A DNA stretch of 64,000 nt from the NCBI GenBank assembly GCA_947503715.1, contig CANNER010000002.1:248001-312000 (forward strand), written 5' to 3'. The translations under genes and the position numbers were made by a program. The notes beneath the pieces were generated by a model. The model was given only the letters and a program-made list of their open reading frames with translations. It was not told where the DNA came from and ran no database searches. Source of the stretch: an uncultured Caulobacterales bacterium. Lineage in GTDB: Bacteria; Pseudomonadota; Alphaproteobacteria; Caulobacterales; Maricaulaceae. This document shows positions 46,421 to 56,464 of the stretch, piece after piece. Positions within the stretch are counted from its first letter, which is position 1. Every line of letters starts with the position of its first letter.

Positions 46421-47317
46421 ATGTTGAAACTCTCAAAAAACTATAAGCGATGGGGTCTGGCCTTGGGCTTACCCGCGACCGCTTTTCTGCTCGTTGCCTG
46501 TGATGACGACCGTCTAGAAAGTTTTGCCAGTCTCTCTGTCGCCCCGATCTCGCAAACCGAAGCCGTCTATCCGTTGGATCTGACGCGCGAGAGTTATGAA
46601 GTTCACAATATTTCCGCGGATGTATTGAAGATGGCCTACCCGGAGGCGATGGCTGAGAGGCAAGACGTAATATCCAAATCTCATCGTCAGGTCCAATTTT
46701 TTGGGGCATCTGATCAGAACGAGGAGGATTTACCCTTAGAGATGACTCCCGATAATATGGCTTATGTCACAGCGCTCAGTGTCGGCTTTCCGGAGTTAAT
46801 TACGTTACGCAATCTTGCTTCGATCGCAGAAGATTTCGACCAACTGCCGCCGGCCGAGTTTTACCCCGACCTTGACGAGGCGATGGAACTCAGCCGCCAG
46901 TCCCATTGTTATGATTTTGACGGCAAGGCGCTGGCCTTTGCCAATCTCTTTGCAAATTTATACCTTATGACCGTCACAACCGATGGCTGCGCCAAGGCGG
47001 GGACAGCCCAATCGCATAATGCTTATTTTGTCGAACTGAAAAATGACGCGCTTTACTCTTACTCCAAAAAAGACGGGACGGACATTCCAACTTTTACGGC
47101 ATGGAAAACGGCCACGCAGCCCAATACAGCCCTGACCAACCCAGATGTTTATGCAGACTATTTCCGCGCACATGCCGACGATTTTGAACGGACGGATATT
47201 CCTGTCTATTGGAACGGAGAGGTATCAGAGCCGATGACAGTCGCGCATGGTTTCATCTCGAAACTGCAAAGTGCGAAAACCACTGACACATATTCTTTGG
47301 AAAGCCTGATCAAATGA
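46421..47317 (+). CDS. lipoprotein of unknown function
   Basis: Not recognised. Lipoprotein signal (AFLLVAC, Cys27), followed by Asp-Asp-Asp, which often marks special sorting. 298 residues, mostly charged and mixed; two mature Cys (SHCYDFDG and TDGCAKAG) may pair. Shares an ATGA overlap with the WG-repeat lipoprotein gene, so the two are translationally coupled and likely work together. Confidence 0.7.
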   Translation: MLKLSKNYKRWGLALGLPATAFLLVACDDDRLESFASLSVAPISQTEAVYPLDLTRESYEVHNISADVLKMAYPEAMAERQDVISKSHRQVQFFGASDQNEEDLPLEMTPDNMAYVTALSVGFPELITLRNLASIAEDFDQLPPAEFYPDLDEAMELSRQSHCYDFDGKALAFANLFANLYLMTVTTDGCAKAGTAQSHNAYFVELKNDALYSYSKKDGTDIPTFTAWKTATQPNTALTNPDVYADYFRAHADDFERTDIPVYWNGEVSEPMTVAHGFISKLQSAKTTDTYSLESLIK

Positions 47318-48951
47318 GAAAGCCATTTGTCTCTCTTGCAGTTACCGGTTTGGTGGGATTAGGTGCATTGGCCCTCTCTGCCTGTACACCAACGGGACCG
47401 AAACTTGTTGACGCATATAGCGGCAATGACCTCTTCCCGTTTTGCGTCGGTGCGGGTCAGTGCGGCCTAATAACAGATGCGGGAGGTATCGCGCTTGCGC
47501 CGGAATATGACGCTGTCGTGCAAACCAAATTTATGGGTGATCCGATTGCGGGACGTCTTCTCGTGCAACAGAATGGAAAATTCGGCGTCACCAATGCCGG
47601 CGGGAAATATGATATTGCACCTGATTGGATCACGCTTTTTTATCATCCGGATGGTGATGTCTGGATCGGCCATGACGGTACGGGCTATCATATCATCAAT
47701 GGCTCAGGACAGAACCGCGCGGCGCTGGATAGCAGGATTAAAGGCGTTCTGCCCGTTCCAGGGGCAGCAATCCTCGCCGTTCCCACGACATCCGATCAGA
47801 GTTGGATGGATGTGGAGGGCGAAACATTCGAGGCGGCTCCGGCATTTGACCTCTATCATACGACTATTCCGCTGACGAAAGTTGACCTGCCGGAGGAGAC
47901 GTTTTTCGGTTTCTTCCCGACCGTTTTTTCTGATCTGATTTTCAAGGATGGAGATGAATTTGGTCTGGTCTCCGTGACAGGAGAGGAAAAACTGCGCATC
48001 GATATTCCGGCTGACACAGGGATTGAAGGCGCGATTGAGGAATTGATTGCGGCCGAAGCCTTTGAAAAAATACAGCATGTCATCGATAACGTTCGTTACA
48101 GATATAGAGCCGACCCCGTGGCTGAAAACCTGTTTCAGGTCGTCAAAGAGGACGGAACTCTTGCCTCCAGAACAAGTTTTAGTTCCATCAGTAAATTCAA
48201 GGAAGACCGCGCTGTTGCTTCGACACCGGACGGAACGGGCGTCATTTCGAAACAGTTTAAATTCATAGTCCCGCCAAGCTATGATATGGTCGAACTGGAC
48301 GCGGATGGACGCGCCAGATTCAAGTCGGGGACACAGGTCGGTGTTATTGATAGATCCGGTAAGGAAATTTTCTCGACGTCGGAATGTGATAAGATCACCT
48401 ATCAGAACAATTTGATGGTGATCTGCCAGAATTTTAGAAAAACAGAAAAATACGGCCTGCTCGACTATGACGGCGAGAGCCTTCTGAAATTCGTCTATCC
48501 GGGATTGGAAATGTTTGAAACAAAATCCGGACAGGTCACGATCCTGAAAACGCAAGCCAATGGAAAATACGGCCTCCTATCCACATTGGGACAAACGGTT
48601 CTGGAGCAAAAGTATGACTTTATTAAAACTGTGGAGCTGGATGATGGTTTGATTTTTGAGGCCCGACAAGGTGAAGCCAAATTTCTCTTCGACAGTGACG
48701 GTAAAGCCATTCCCATCAACTTAACGGATGTATCGACTGTTGATGTTGTCGCAAATTATATCGTGACCAAGCGTGAGGGCAAGTTTCAGTTCAATCGCAC
48801 GGATGGCACTAAACTTCAGGTTCCAGAGATGGACAGTTATGATGTCATTATACGGGAAGGCGAGCCTTACATACTGTTGAGTTTTAAAGGGCAGGAATAT
48901 GTTATGACTCCGGAGGGCGATATGCTGGGATATAGCTCGCCCGATCAATGA
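47314..48951 (+). CDS. WG-repeat-like lipoprotein
   Basis: 545 residues. The lipobox is LALSAC (Cys24). The rest is built of repeats of the form G-hydrophobic-hydrophobic, D or N, x2, G, then P-x-Y-D, for example QCGLITDAGGIALAPEYDAV, KFGVTNAGGKYDIAPDW, VGVIDRSGKEIF, YGLLDYDGESLLKFVYPG and KYGLLSTLGQTVLEQKYDF. This is a WG-like beta-propeller or solenoid. Probably a surface or periplasmic binding protein coupled to the preceding lipoprotein. Confidence 0.75.
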   Translation: MRKPFVSLAVTGLVGLGALALSACTPTGPKLVDAYSGNDLFPFCVGAGQCGLITDAGGIALAPEYDAVVQTKFMGDPIAGRLLVQQNGKFGVTNAGGKYDIAPDWITLFYHPDGDVWIGHDGTGYHIINGSGQNRAALDSRIKGVLPVPGAAILAVPTTSDQSWMDVEGETFEAAPAFDLYHTTIPLTKVDLPEETFFGFFPTVFSDLIFKDGDEFGLVSVTGEEKLRIDIPADTGIEGAIEELIAAEAFEKIQHVIDNVRYRYRADPVAENLFQVVKEDGTLASRTSFSSISKFKEDRAVASTPDGTGVISKQFKFIVPPSYDMVELDADGRARFKSGTQVGVIDRSGKEIFSTSECDKITYQNNLMVICQNFRKTEKYGLLDYDGESLLKFVYPGLEMFETKSGQVTILKTQANGKYGLLSTLGQTVLEQKYDFIKTVELDDGLIFEARQGEAKFLFDSDGKAIPINLTDVSTVDVVANYIVTKREGKFQFNRTDGTKLQVPEMDSYDVIIREGEPYILLSFKGQEYVMTPEGDMLGYSSPDQ

Positions 48952-48958
48952 TATCGCC

Positions 48959-50248
48959 CTACTTCGTATGAACCACACGCTGCGGGAACGGTATTTCTAC
49001 ACCATTATCGCGCAGTGTTCGCCAGACGATAAAGTTCACATCGCTCGTGAATTTATTCGGGCCGTCATCGACTCCTTCACACCAAAACTCAATCGCCATA
49101 TTGACGCCGTTTTCACCAAAGCTGCGGAACTCAAGGTCCGGCATTTCAGGCTCTCGTAGAACTTGCGGGTGCTTCAGAACTTCTGGGATGAGCATGTCTT
49201 CGAGCGCATCTAAATCGGTCGTATAAGAGACCATGAAGTGAACTTCATAACGCTGACGTGGGTCCTTATGGGTCCAGTTCTCATAAGCCTCTTCCGTGAA
49301 CTTTGTGTTTGGCACCATAATGTCTTTGCCGTCCGTCGTTTCGACAACGGTGTTGCGCATATTGATAGCTTCGACGAAGCCTTCCTGCCCATCCGGTAGA
49401 ACAACAAAGTCGCCGACGCGCACAGAGCGGTCAAATAAGATGATGAGGCCGGACACAAAATTCGCGGCGATGGGTTGAAGGCCAAAGCCAATGCCCAAGG
49501 CGACGGCCGAGAAGACAACGACTAACCCTGAAAGGGGAATCCCAGCTGCGCCCAGAACCAGAACTGTCAGGACCGCAAAGAGGATAATCTGGAACAGTTT
49601 GGCAACGATTTCCCGAACGCCGCTATCCAAGCTTTCTTGCCCGCGAATGGCAGCTTGCCCGCGTGTATTGGAAATTCCGCCCAGCCAGAAAAACAGTGCG
49701 CCAAAAATACCGAGCCGGATCAAGCTCATCAGCGTGATGTCCGCCTCACCCATTTTAAAGACAGTCGTCCCGCTGAGGAAGGCGGAGAGGTCATCGCCAT
49801 AACCCAATACCATGATAAGACCGAGCGGTATGAGGGTCCAGGTCGCCAGCTTTTGGAATAACGGATCCGCCACAAATGTTTTGATCGCACGGTAAATCAG
49901 GAAAACGAGCGCTAAGCTCTGCGCCAGCTTCACGAGCCAGTCCTGCCCCAACATTGGGACGGCTTTCAAGATGGCGGCAAATATTGCCAGAAGGCCGACA
50001 AGCATGACGGCGCGCAGGAAATTCCCAGCCTTAAAAATGATCTGCCGCGCCGGCAGCAATTTGGCATCTTCCGCAGGCGCGTCCCGAAACAGGAAAATGC
50101 CTTTCCGGATAAACCTAGCCAGCAGAGGCGCGAGGATGAGAGCAGCAATGACTGCGCCAACCTGGGCCAGAAAAGCCGGGCTTTGCACCCAGATCAATAC
50201 CTGTTCCAGCGCCTCGCGGAGGCGGGCTTCCATCACATCAGAATTCAT
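48959..50248 (-). CDS. second MscS-family mechanosensitive channel
   Basis: 429 residues with about five N-terminal membrane segments, then the MscS pore helix VFSAVALGIGFGLQPIAANF (Gly/Ala pattern), the beta domain start DRSVRVGDFVVLPDG and a C-terminal domain ending PFPQRVVHTK. Larger than the channel at 13.7 kb and only distantly similar to it, so not a recent duplicate. Confidence 0.88.
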   Translation of the reverse strand: MNSDVMEARLREALEQVLIWVQSPAFLAQVGAVIAALILAPLLARFIRKGIFLFRDAPAEDAKLLPARQIIFKAGNFLRAVMLVGLLAIFAAILKAVPMLGQDWLVKLAQSLALVFLIYRAIKTFVADPLFQKLATWTLIPLGLIMVLGYGDDLSAFLSGTTVFKMGEADITLMSLIRLGIFGALFFWLGGISNTRGQAAIRGQESLDSGVREIVAKLFQIILFAVLTVLVLGAAGIPLSGLVVVFSAVALGIGFGLQPIAANFVSGLIILFDRSVRVGDFVVLPDGQEGFVEAINMRNTVVETTDGKDIMVPNTKFTEEAYENWTHKDPRQRYEVHFMVSYTTDLDALEDMLIPEVLKHPQVLREPEMPDLEFRSFGENGVNMAIEFWCEGVDDGPNKFTSDVNFIVWRTLRDNGVEIPFPQRVVHTK

Positions 50249-50331
50249 TATAGCGGCCCTCTTTCTCTTGCACCCTATCGCTCATCTTATAGCGTGTCCT
50301 GAATAATATCACGGATAGGGATAAATGCACG

Positions 50332-51156
50332 GTGCCAAAATATTTTTATGTGAGTCCGTTTCTGCTCTGCGGGGTGATCTTGTCAGGGTGCGCTGCAACT
50401 CAGGTCCCACTCCCGAACCTTGAAACATCTTCCGAGCTTTCCCTTGTCTGGGCGGACGAGTTTGAGGGGGACCGTTTGGACCGGACCCGTTGGGCGTTTG
50501 ATCAACACCGAAATCGTGCGGGTTGGTATAATAATGAACGCCAATATTACGGGCCTGACAATGTGCGGGTTGAGGACGGCCAGTTACATATCGACATACG
50601 CCAAGAGCGCCCATCCGGGGCATCGGATGATGGGGGGCAGACCTACACATCTGCGCGGCTCCACACAAAAGGTCTCGCCGCTTGGCAATATGGCCGGGTT
50701 GAAGCGCGCGTGAAGGTGCCGTGTGGAACGGGTCTCTGGCCCGCAGTTTGGATGTTGCCGGAAGCGGGGGGAAAATGGCCCGATGGCGGCGAAATCGATA
50801 TCATGGAATATGTCGGATTTCAGCCCGACACATTTCACGCCACCGTCCACACCCGCGATTACAATCACGCCCAAGGTACAGAGGTCGGCGCAAAAATCGA
50901 CCAACCCGGCGCTTGTGACCGCTTTCACATTCACAGGCTGGATTGGACGGCGGACGCGATCACTGTCAGTCTCGATGATACGCCTTATTTCACCTACCTG
51001 AATGATGGTGCGGGCCCGGGCAGTTGGCCCTTTGACCAGCCTTTTCACCTGTTATTGAATGTCGCCGTTGGTGGGGATTGGGGCGGACGCGAAGGTATTG
51101 ATCCTGAAATCTTTCCGGCAACAATGTCCGTGGATTATGTCCGCATTTATCAATAG
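50332..51156 (+). CDS. glycoside hydrolase family 16 lipoprotein (beta-glucanase/laminarinase)
   Basis: Endo-beta-glucanase. The GH16 catalytic motif EIDIME is at E154-D156-E159, in GGEIDIMEYVG. WYNNERQYY and the C-terminal FHLLLNVAVGGDWGG and VDYVRIYQ are laminarinase-like. GTG start at 50332; lipobox VILSGC (Cys20), so it is attached to the envelope. Typical of marine bacteria living on algal laminarin. No TonB-dependent transporter or other glycan gene is next to it. Confidence 0.88.
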   Translation: MPKYFYVSPFLLCGVILSGCAATQVPLPNLETSSELSLVWADEFEGDRLDRTRWAFDQHRNRAGWYNNERQYYGPDNVRVEDGQLHIDIRQERPSGASDDGGQTYTSARLHTKGLAAWQYGRVEARVKVPCGTGLWPAVWMLPEAGGKWPDGGEIDIMEYVGFQPDTFHATVHTRDYNHAQGTEVGAKIDQPGACDRFHIHRLDWTADAITVSLDDTPYFTYLNDGAGPGSWPFDQPFHLLLNVAVGGDWGGREGIDPEIFPATMSVDYVRIYQ

Positions 51157-51290
51157 GCCTTGCATTGAAATATTCACGTGTCGACGGAGACGCTCCGGCA
51201 TAGATACGCTAACCTATGATGAGGGTTGCACCACTCGCTATCATTCTCTAGCAGGCCTTTGATGCTGATATAGTCTTCGGAGCTTTTCTC

Positions 51291-52514
51291 ATGTCTACAC
51301 CCAAAAAAGTCGTCCTCGCCTATTCGGGCGGTTTGGACACCTCAATCATCCTGAAATGGTTGCAGGAAGAAAAAGGCTGCGAAGTCGTCACATTTACCGC
51401 CGACCTCGGTCAGGGCGAAGAGTTGGAGCCTGCGCGCCGCAAGGCCGAAGCTGCGGGTGTGAAAGAAATTTTCATCGACGATCTGCGCGAAGAATTCGTG
51501 CGCGATTTCGTCTTCCCGATGTTCCGCGCCAATGCGGTTTATGAAGGGCTCTACCTGCTCGGCACATCCATCGCGCGCCCGCTGATCTCCAAACGCCAGA
51601 TTGAAATTGCGCATCAGGTCGGGGCCGATGCCGTCTGTCACGGCGCAACCGGAAAAGGGAATGATCAGGTCCGGTTCGAGCTGGGCTATTACGCGCTGGA
51701 CCCGGATATTAAAGTCATCGCGCCTTGGCGGGAATGGGATTTGAACTCCCGCGAAAAACTGATCGAATATGCCGAGAAGCATAATATCGAAATCGCCAAA
51801 GATAAGCGCGGCGAAGCCCCGTTCTCGGTCGATGCGAACCTGCTCCACACCTCATCCGAAGGTAAAGTCCTCGAGGACCCGAATGAGGACGCGCCGGAAT
51901 ATGTTTATCAACGCACCGTCTCGCCCGAGGCTGCACCGGATAAAGCCACCGTCATCGAAGTCGGATTTGAACGTGGCGATGCCGTGTCGATTGATGGGGT
52001 GGAGATGTCGCCCGCGACACTCCTGACGAAGTTGAATGAGTTGGGTGGGGAGAACGGGATTGGCCGTCTCGACCTGTTGGAAAACCGCTTTGTCGGGATG
52101 AAGTCGCGCGGAATTTACGAGACGCCGGGCGGGACCATCCTCCTCATGGCGCATCGCGGCATTGAACAAATCACGATGGATAAAGGCGCCGCGCATCTGA
52201 AAGATGAGTTGATGCCCCGTTATGCCGAATTAATTTATAATGGCTATTGGTACTCGCCCGAACGCGAAATGCTGCAAGCCGCGATTGACCACAGCCAGGA
52301 ATTGGTGACCGGCACAGTCCGCCTGAAACTCTATAAGGGCAGCGTCAATATCGTCGGCCGCGACAGCCCCTATTCCCTCTACTCGCAGGAACACGTTACA
52401 TTTGAAGAAGATGACGTATACGACCAAGCCGATGCGGGCGGGTTCATCAAAATCAATGCCCTGCGTCTGCGTTTGTTGAAGGCACGGGACCGCAAAGCCG
52501 GGAAGAACGGTTAG
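51291..52514 (+). CDS. argG: argininosuccinate synthase
   Basis: Joins citrulline and aspartate in arginine synthesis. N-terminal PP-loop AYSGGLDTS with TADLGQGEE, then [17 protein letters not shown]. 407 residues is typical. Start ATG with CGGAG upstream. A hairpin (52530-52557, stem TGCCGGA/TCCGGCA) follows the stop by 15 bp but lacks a T-run. Confidence 0.96.
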   Translation: MSTPKKVVLAYSGGLDTSIILKWLQEEKGCEVVTFTADLGQGEELEPARRKAEAAGVKEIFIDDLREEFVRDFVFPMFRANAVYEGLYLLGTSIARPLISKRQIEIAHQVGADAVCHGATGKGNDQVRFELGYYALDPDIKVIAPWREWDLNSREKLIEYAEKHNIEIAKDKRGEAPFSVDANLLHTSSEGKVLEDPNEDAPEYVYQRTVSPEAAPDKATVIEVGFERGDAVSIDGVEMSPATLLTKLNELGGENGIGRLDLLENRFVGMKSRGIYETPGGTILLMAHRGIEQITMDKGAAHLKDELMPRYAELIYNGYWYSPEREMLQAAIDHSQELVTGTVRLKLYKGSVNIVGRDSPYSLYSQEHVTFEEDDVYDQADAGGFIKINALRLRLLKARDRKAGKNG

Positions 52515-52902
52515 GGCAACTCTCACCCCTGCCGGATGAAAATGGAATTTTCCGGCAATGGGTAAACTGCGCGTCAATTAAAAAGACGAACCCCGATTTC
52601 AGCAAGCCCAAGATATGCTCGCCGCATATGACGCGCTTTGGGCGTCTGCGGAACATTTTCACGCCAGCTTGGGCCGCTCCTGTCGAAAGCGTATCATACA
52701 GGCTGGGGCGCGCCAAAAACTGAGGCCAGACTGAAAAGAATGATCTCTGCGCTTGGGTTCCAATTGTCACAATGGAACGCGCATTACGCCCGAAATGCTA
52801 TCCCGAAACGGCGTTGCACAGAAGATAAAATCTGGCTGGAAGCTTGTTTAGACACCTGAGACAGACATAAAATTTGATACCTCAGGTTTCAAAACCGTCT
52901 TT
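52515..52902. other. 388-bp intergenic region without a convincing gene
   Basis: Apart from the hairpin after argG, the stretch contains only short overlapping frames in several phases, the longest 73 codons at 52638-52859. None has a Shine-Dalgarno, a recognisable motif or a convincing composition. It may be a decayed gene; nothing definite can be seen. Confidence 0.5.
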
Positions 52903-53622
52903 TTACGGGACGTCTTCCGCCAAGGCGGCATCCACAAAACTCTCGCCTTCACTGATCTCTAGTTCCGCGACGGGTGCAGAGATTTCTGCGACGGGAATGT
53001 AGGCTGGCTCAGGCGCGCTGGGCAGGACCATGGGGATGACCAGAAATCCCAAAATGAGTCCGGCCGCGAGACCAAATAGGAAGTTTTTATCAAAAAGAGA
53101 TTTTGATCTTGCGTCCGCTTGCGGGGCTTTTGACTCGCGTTTTAACAGTCCTACCAGCAGCGATTTTGATTGAGGGGTCTCCGCGACATGTGATGCCGCC
53201 TGAGCTTGATGTGGCATGGGTGGATATCCCGGCGCGGCCATTTGCGGGGCTTGAAACTGTCCATGTCCCTGAGCGGCTTGAGCCTGTTGAACATGTGGGG
53301 GGTGAAACCCTGGAGGAGGTGTTTGGGACTGCTGCGGGGTCATATGACCGGGGCTTTGTTGAACTGCGGCAGGATAAGCTTGCGCGGGCGGCATTTGTGT
53401 TTGCGGATGGGCTTGCGGTTGAAAACCTTGCACCGGTTGCGCGTGAACGGTTTGCTGCGCCATTTGGGGCGCGGGCTGCATCAGGGGTGATTGCGACGCT
53501 GCTGGCACGCCGGCTTGATGTGGCTGAGGTGTTTGTGGTTGCGTCACATGAGTTTGTGCGGGTGGGGTCCACGGCACAGCCAGAGGCGTCGGCATTTGCG
53601 GTATCGATGATTGCTCTGTCAT
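52903..53622 (-). CDS. P/Q-rich single-pass membrane protein
   Basis: Not recognised. Residues 1-155 are low-complexity, very rich in Pro, Gln, Ala, His and Met (for example PPAQTHVTQPQTPQPHQAG). Residues 180-200 form one membrane segment (NFLFGLAAGLILGFLVIPM). A short acidic tail ends AALAEDVP. Probable topology is disordered cytosolic tail, membrane anchor, periplasmic acidic end. Such proteins often act in polar organisation in related bacteria, but no homology is visible. Divergent from the glutamate dehydrogenase gene. Confidence 0.72.
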   Translation of the reverse strand: MTEQSSIPQMPTPLAVPWTPPAQTHVTQPQTPQPHQAGVPAASQSPLMQPAPQMAQQTVHAQPVQGFQPQAHPQTQMPPAQAYPAAVQQSPGHMTPQQSQTPPPGFHPPHVQQAQAAQGHGQFQAPQMAAPGYPPMPHQAQAASHVAETPQSKSLLVGLLKRESKAPQADARSKSLFDKNFLFGLAAGLILGFLVIPMVLPSAPEPAYIPVAEISAPVAELEISEGESFVDAALAEDVP

Positions 53623-53841
53623 AAGCTATGTTCCCATTCACTGCGACGAACTTATGGTTTGTAAAACCTAAAACACGGTTAAGTCGCGCGTGTAGACGCA
53701 TATGACAGCGCTCGGTTGTTAGGTGAATATTGCGTGGAGCTAAGAGATCGCGGTAAAAACAAGGTTACAATTGCGCCCAATCCGCGTTACGTGACGCAAA
53801 GACCGTCATAACATTGCGTTTAAAACTGGAGCGCCCCAGAC

Positions 53842-55257
53842 ATGTCCCAAACACCCCAAAATGAACTTGGTTTCCGTGAATCCGTTGAGCTTATGTTCAA
53901 CCGTGCCGCCAGTTACATGGATATTTCCGATAAGCTGATCGAGAAAATCCGTGTCTGTAACGCGACTTACATCGTGCGGTTCGGCGTGAAATTGCGCGGT
54001 GATGTTCACACGTTTACGGGTTACCGGTCGGTCCATTCGGAACATAAAGAACCCGTCAAAGGCGGGATCCGTTATTCCCTCGGCGTTAATCAGGACGAGG
54101 TCGAAGCCCTTGCCGCGTTGATGACTTATAAATGCGCGTTGGTTGACGTGCCCTTTGGTGGGTCAAAAGGCGGCCTTTGCATAAATCCTGCGGATTGGAA
54201 TGAGGAAGAGCTGGAGCGGATCACCCGTCGTTTCACGTTTGAGCTCGCCCGTCGCGACCTCATCCATCCCTCGCTCAACGTACCCGCACCTGACATGGGC
54301 ACGGGCGAGCGCGAAATGGCGTGGATGGCGGATGAATATCGTCGTCTGAATAATGAAAATATTGACGCCATTGCCTGTGTCACGGGTAAGCCCGTTCATC
54401 TGGGTGGTATTATGGGCCGGACCGAAGCGACAGGTCGCGGCGTGCAATATGCGTTGCAGGAATTTTTCCGCCACTCTGATGATGTCAAAGCGGCAGGTCT
54501 GCGCGGTGAGTTGAAGGGTAAAAAGATCGTCGTTCAAGGCCTCGGGAATGTGGGCTATCACGCGGCGCTCTTCCTCCAGACGGAAGACAAAGCCAAAATT
54601 ATTACTGTGATTGAGCGCGACGGAGTTATCCGGAACAAGGACGGGCTCGATATCAAAGCTCTGCGCGAGCATATGACATCTGGAGCGCCCCTCGAAGAGT
54701 TTGAGGGCGGCACAGTCAGTCAGGACAAAGACGCCCTAGAAGATCAATGCGATATCCTAATCCCGGCGGCGCTCGAATCCGTCATTAATATGAACAATGC
54801 GCATAAGATTAAAACAAAGCTGATTATCGAGGCGGCGAACGGCCCGGTTACGGCCAAGGCGGATAAAATTCTCCGCGACCGCGGCATCACCATTATCCCG
54901 GATATGTTTGCCAATGCGGGCGGTGTGACTGTCTCCTATTTCGAATGGGTGAAGAATATCAACCAAATCCGCTTTGGGCGTTTGCAACGTCGATATGAAG
55001 AGGGCCGTAATAACGCCCTTATTCAAGCTCTGGAAAAGCAGGGCATGAAATTTACGCGCGGTTTTAAATCCAAATTCCTCGATGGCGCGGATGAGCTTGA
55101 CCTCGTCCGGGCGGGCCTCGATGATACGATGCGTCTGTCCTACCGCAATATTCGCGACACCTTACATGAAAAACCGGAACTGGAAGATTTGCGGACGGCC
55201 GCTTTCTACACGGCCATTAGTGATATTGCCCTCCACTATCGCAGCATCGGATTATAG
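53842..55257 (+). CDS. Glu/Leu/Phe/Val dehydrogenase (glutamate dehydrogenase type)
   Basis: Oxidative deaminase linking amino acid and nitrogen metabolism. The substrate Lys lies in KGGIRYS (about 77) and the catalytic Lys in VPFGGSKGGL. The dinucleotide loop is VQGLGNVGYHAA, and EAANGPVTAKAD follows. 471 residues; the C-terminal extension ISDIALHYRSIGL fits glutamate dehydrogenase of marine alphaproteobacteria. Shine-Dalgarno TGGAG upstream. Glutamate is the likeliest substrate. Confidence 0.9.
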   Translation: MSQTPQNELGFRESVELMFNRAASYMDISDKLIEKIRVCNATYIVRFGVKLRGDVHTFTGYRSVHSEHKEPVKGGIRYSLGVNQDEVEALAALMTYKCALVDVPFGGSKGGLCINPADWNEEELERITRRFTFELARRDLIHPSLNVPAPDMGTGEREMAWMADEYRRLNNENIDAIACVTGKPVHLGGIMGRTEATGRGVQYALQEFFRHSDDVKAAGLRGELKGKKIVVQGLGNVGYHAALFLQTEDKAKIITVIERDGVIRNKDGLDIKALREHMTSGAPLEEFEGGTVSQDKDALEDQCDILIPAALESVINMNNAHKIKTKLIIEAANGPVTAKADKILRDRGITIIPDMFANAGGVTVSYFEWVKNINQIRFGRLQRRYEEGRNNALIQALEKQGMKFTRGFKSKFLDGADELDLVRAGLDDTMRLSYRNIRDTLHEKPELEDLRTAAFYTAISDIALHYRSIGL

Positions 55258-55261
55258 ACAT

Positions 55262-55338
55262 AAAAAACCCCGACTTTGGTTGGTCCAAAATCGGGGTCAA
55301 TATTAAAGTTCAGCTTTAAGGGAAAAGAAGCTGAACTT
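55262..55338 (-). terminator. tandem terminator hairpins for the leftward flavin-binding gene
   Basis: On the minus strand the first hairpin is an 11-bp perfect stem AAGTTCAGCTT/AAGCTGAACTT (55306-55338). The second pairs TCGGGGT with ACCCCGA (55267-55297), has an inner TTTGG/CCAAA stem, and is followed by a run of six T (55267-55262). This gives a strong leftward Rho-independent terminator. The same hairpins may stop rightward transcription from the dehydrogenase gene, less well. Confidence 0.85.
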
Positions 55339-55342
55339 CACA

Positions 55343-55855
55343 TTAGGCTGATTTGATGTGGGTCCGATCACCAATATCAGGCAGCGTGTCTGTGATATTT
55401 GCTTTCGTTGTCTCATAGAGAAACTTTAGCGTACTATCCGTACTTGCCCAAAGGGCAGCATCTTCCATTTCAAACCGCAACATCATCATTTTTGGATCTG
55501 TTTTTCCACCCGGATACCAACTGGCGACGATGGGGTTCCAGAAGCGCTCGATTAATTGCATATTTGTGATTGGATATAACCGACCCCGCACGCAGGCTTG
55601 ATAATCCTTCGTCATATAGGTCAGCATAACCGGACCATTATCTGCGAGGACGGCTTTACCCAAATCCGACGTGTTGTCTGAATAGAAATAAATATTTCCC
55701 GGATAATTTTCGATGATGTCATCATCCAGTTGCGGTGACATGGGCTGCATATGTTCCGATGGATTTGGGGAGCCAAGCATGACGCAACGAGCCTCTTTAA
55801 TTTGCTCCAGCAATTGCTTTTGCGGGTTCTCTTTAAATTCTTTCAAATCGGCCAT
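55343..55855 (-). CDS. pyridoxamine 5'-phosphate oxidase-like / general stress protein 26 family flavoprotein
   Basis: Split-barrel flavin-binding protein of the stress-protein type. EARCVMLGS, MQPMSPQLDDD and YFYSDNTSDLGKAV are family segments, and RFWNPIVASWYPGGKTDP is the conserved C-terminal block. 170 residues. It probably binds FMN; whether it acts as PNP oxidase is doubtful. Ends in a tandem terminator. Confidence 0.85.
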   Translation of the reverse strand: MADLKEFKENPQKQLLEQIKEARCVMLGSPNPSEHMQPMSPQLDDDIIENYPGNIYFYSDNTSDLGKAVLADNGPVMLTYMTKDYQACVRGRLYPITNMQLIERFWNPIVASWYPGGKTDPKMMMLRFEMEDAALWASTDSTLKFLYETTKANITDTLPDIGDRTHIKSA

Positions 55856-55975
55856 CTGACTCTCCTTCTTTTTGTTTCAGTTGTAAGATTAACGGGAGAT
55901 CGCAGGAAAATGTTCCGAATTATTTGACAGACCTCGTAGGCTGGGCCAGTTTGTCGCAGATAAGGGAGAGACACT

Positions 55976-56464
55976 ATGCGCACATTCGTCAAATGGCTCA
56001 GCTGGGCCGCCGCGATTTATATCTCAATCATTTTTCTTGATAGTTTGAGGTTTAAATTCACAGGTCATCCGACGCCGGAACATATTTTTACGACCTTGAA
56101 AGACTGGTCGGGCATTGGATTATTCTATCCGGCAGGGCCGTGGTTGATCGGGATTGGAGAAGCATTGGCCAGTTTGCTCGTCCTCGTTTTACCCGCAATC
56201 TTCACGCTAAAAAAATCACCTCGCAATGCGGCCCGCAGTCAGTTTCTCGGCGCGTTGATGGCGATGGGAATCATGAGCGGCGCAATCGTCTTTCATCTCT
56301 TCACGCCTCTGGGCATAGAGACTCCCACAGAATGGAATGAGGCTGGAACTGAAATCCTCGCTGAAGGGTCATTGCTTTTCTACATGGCCTGCGGCGTTTG
56401 GCTCGCTTCACTCTTCCTGCTGATTTATCGCGGCAAGCAGATGAAGGGCGGGACGAAGTTTTAG
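55976..56464 (+). CDS. DoxX-like membrane protein
   Basis: Four membrane segments over 162 residues. The N-terminal FLDSLRFKFTGHPTPEHIF and the GIGEALASLLVLVLP helix resemble DoxX/DoxD-type small membrane proteins. Function unknown. Its end overlaps the convergent acetyltransferase gene by four bases. Confidence 0.7.
   Translation: MRTFVKWLSWAAAIYISIIFLDSLRFKFTGHPTPEHIFTTLKDWSGIGLFYPAGPWLIGIGEALASLLVLVLPAIFTLKKSPRNAARSQFLGALMAMGIMSGAIVFHLFTPLGIETPTEWNEAGTEILAEGSLLFYMACGVWLASLFLLIYRGKQMKGGTKF

Noticed and set aside
52638-52859. 73-codon frame after argG
   Set aside because: No Shine-Dalgarno or motif, several competing frames; described as an intergenic region.
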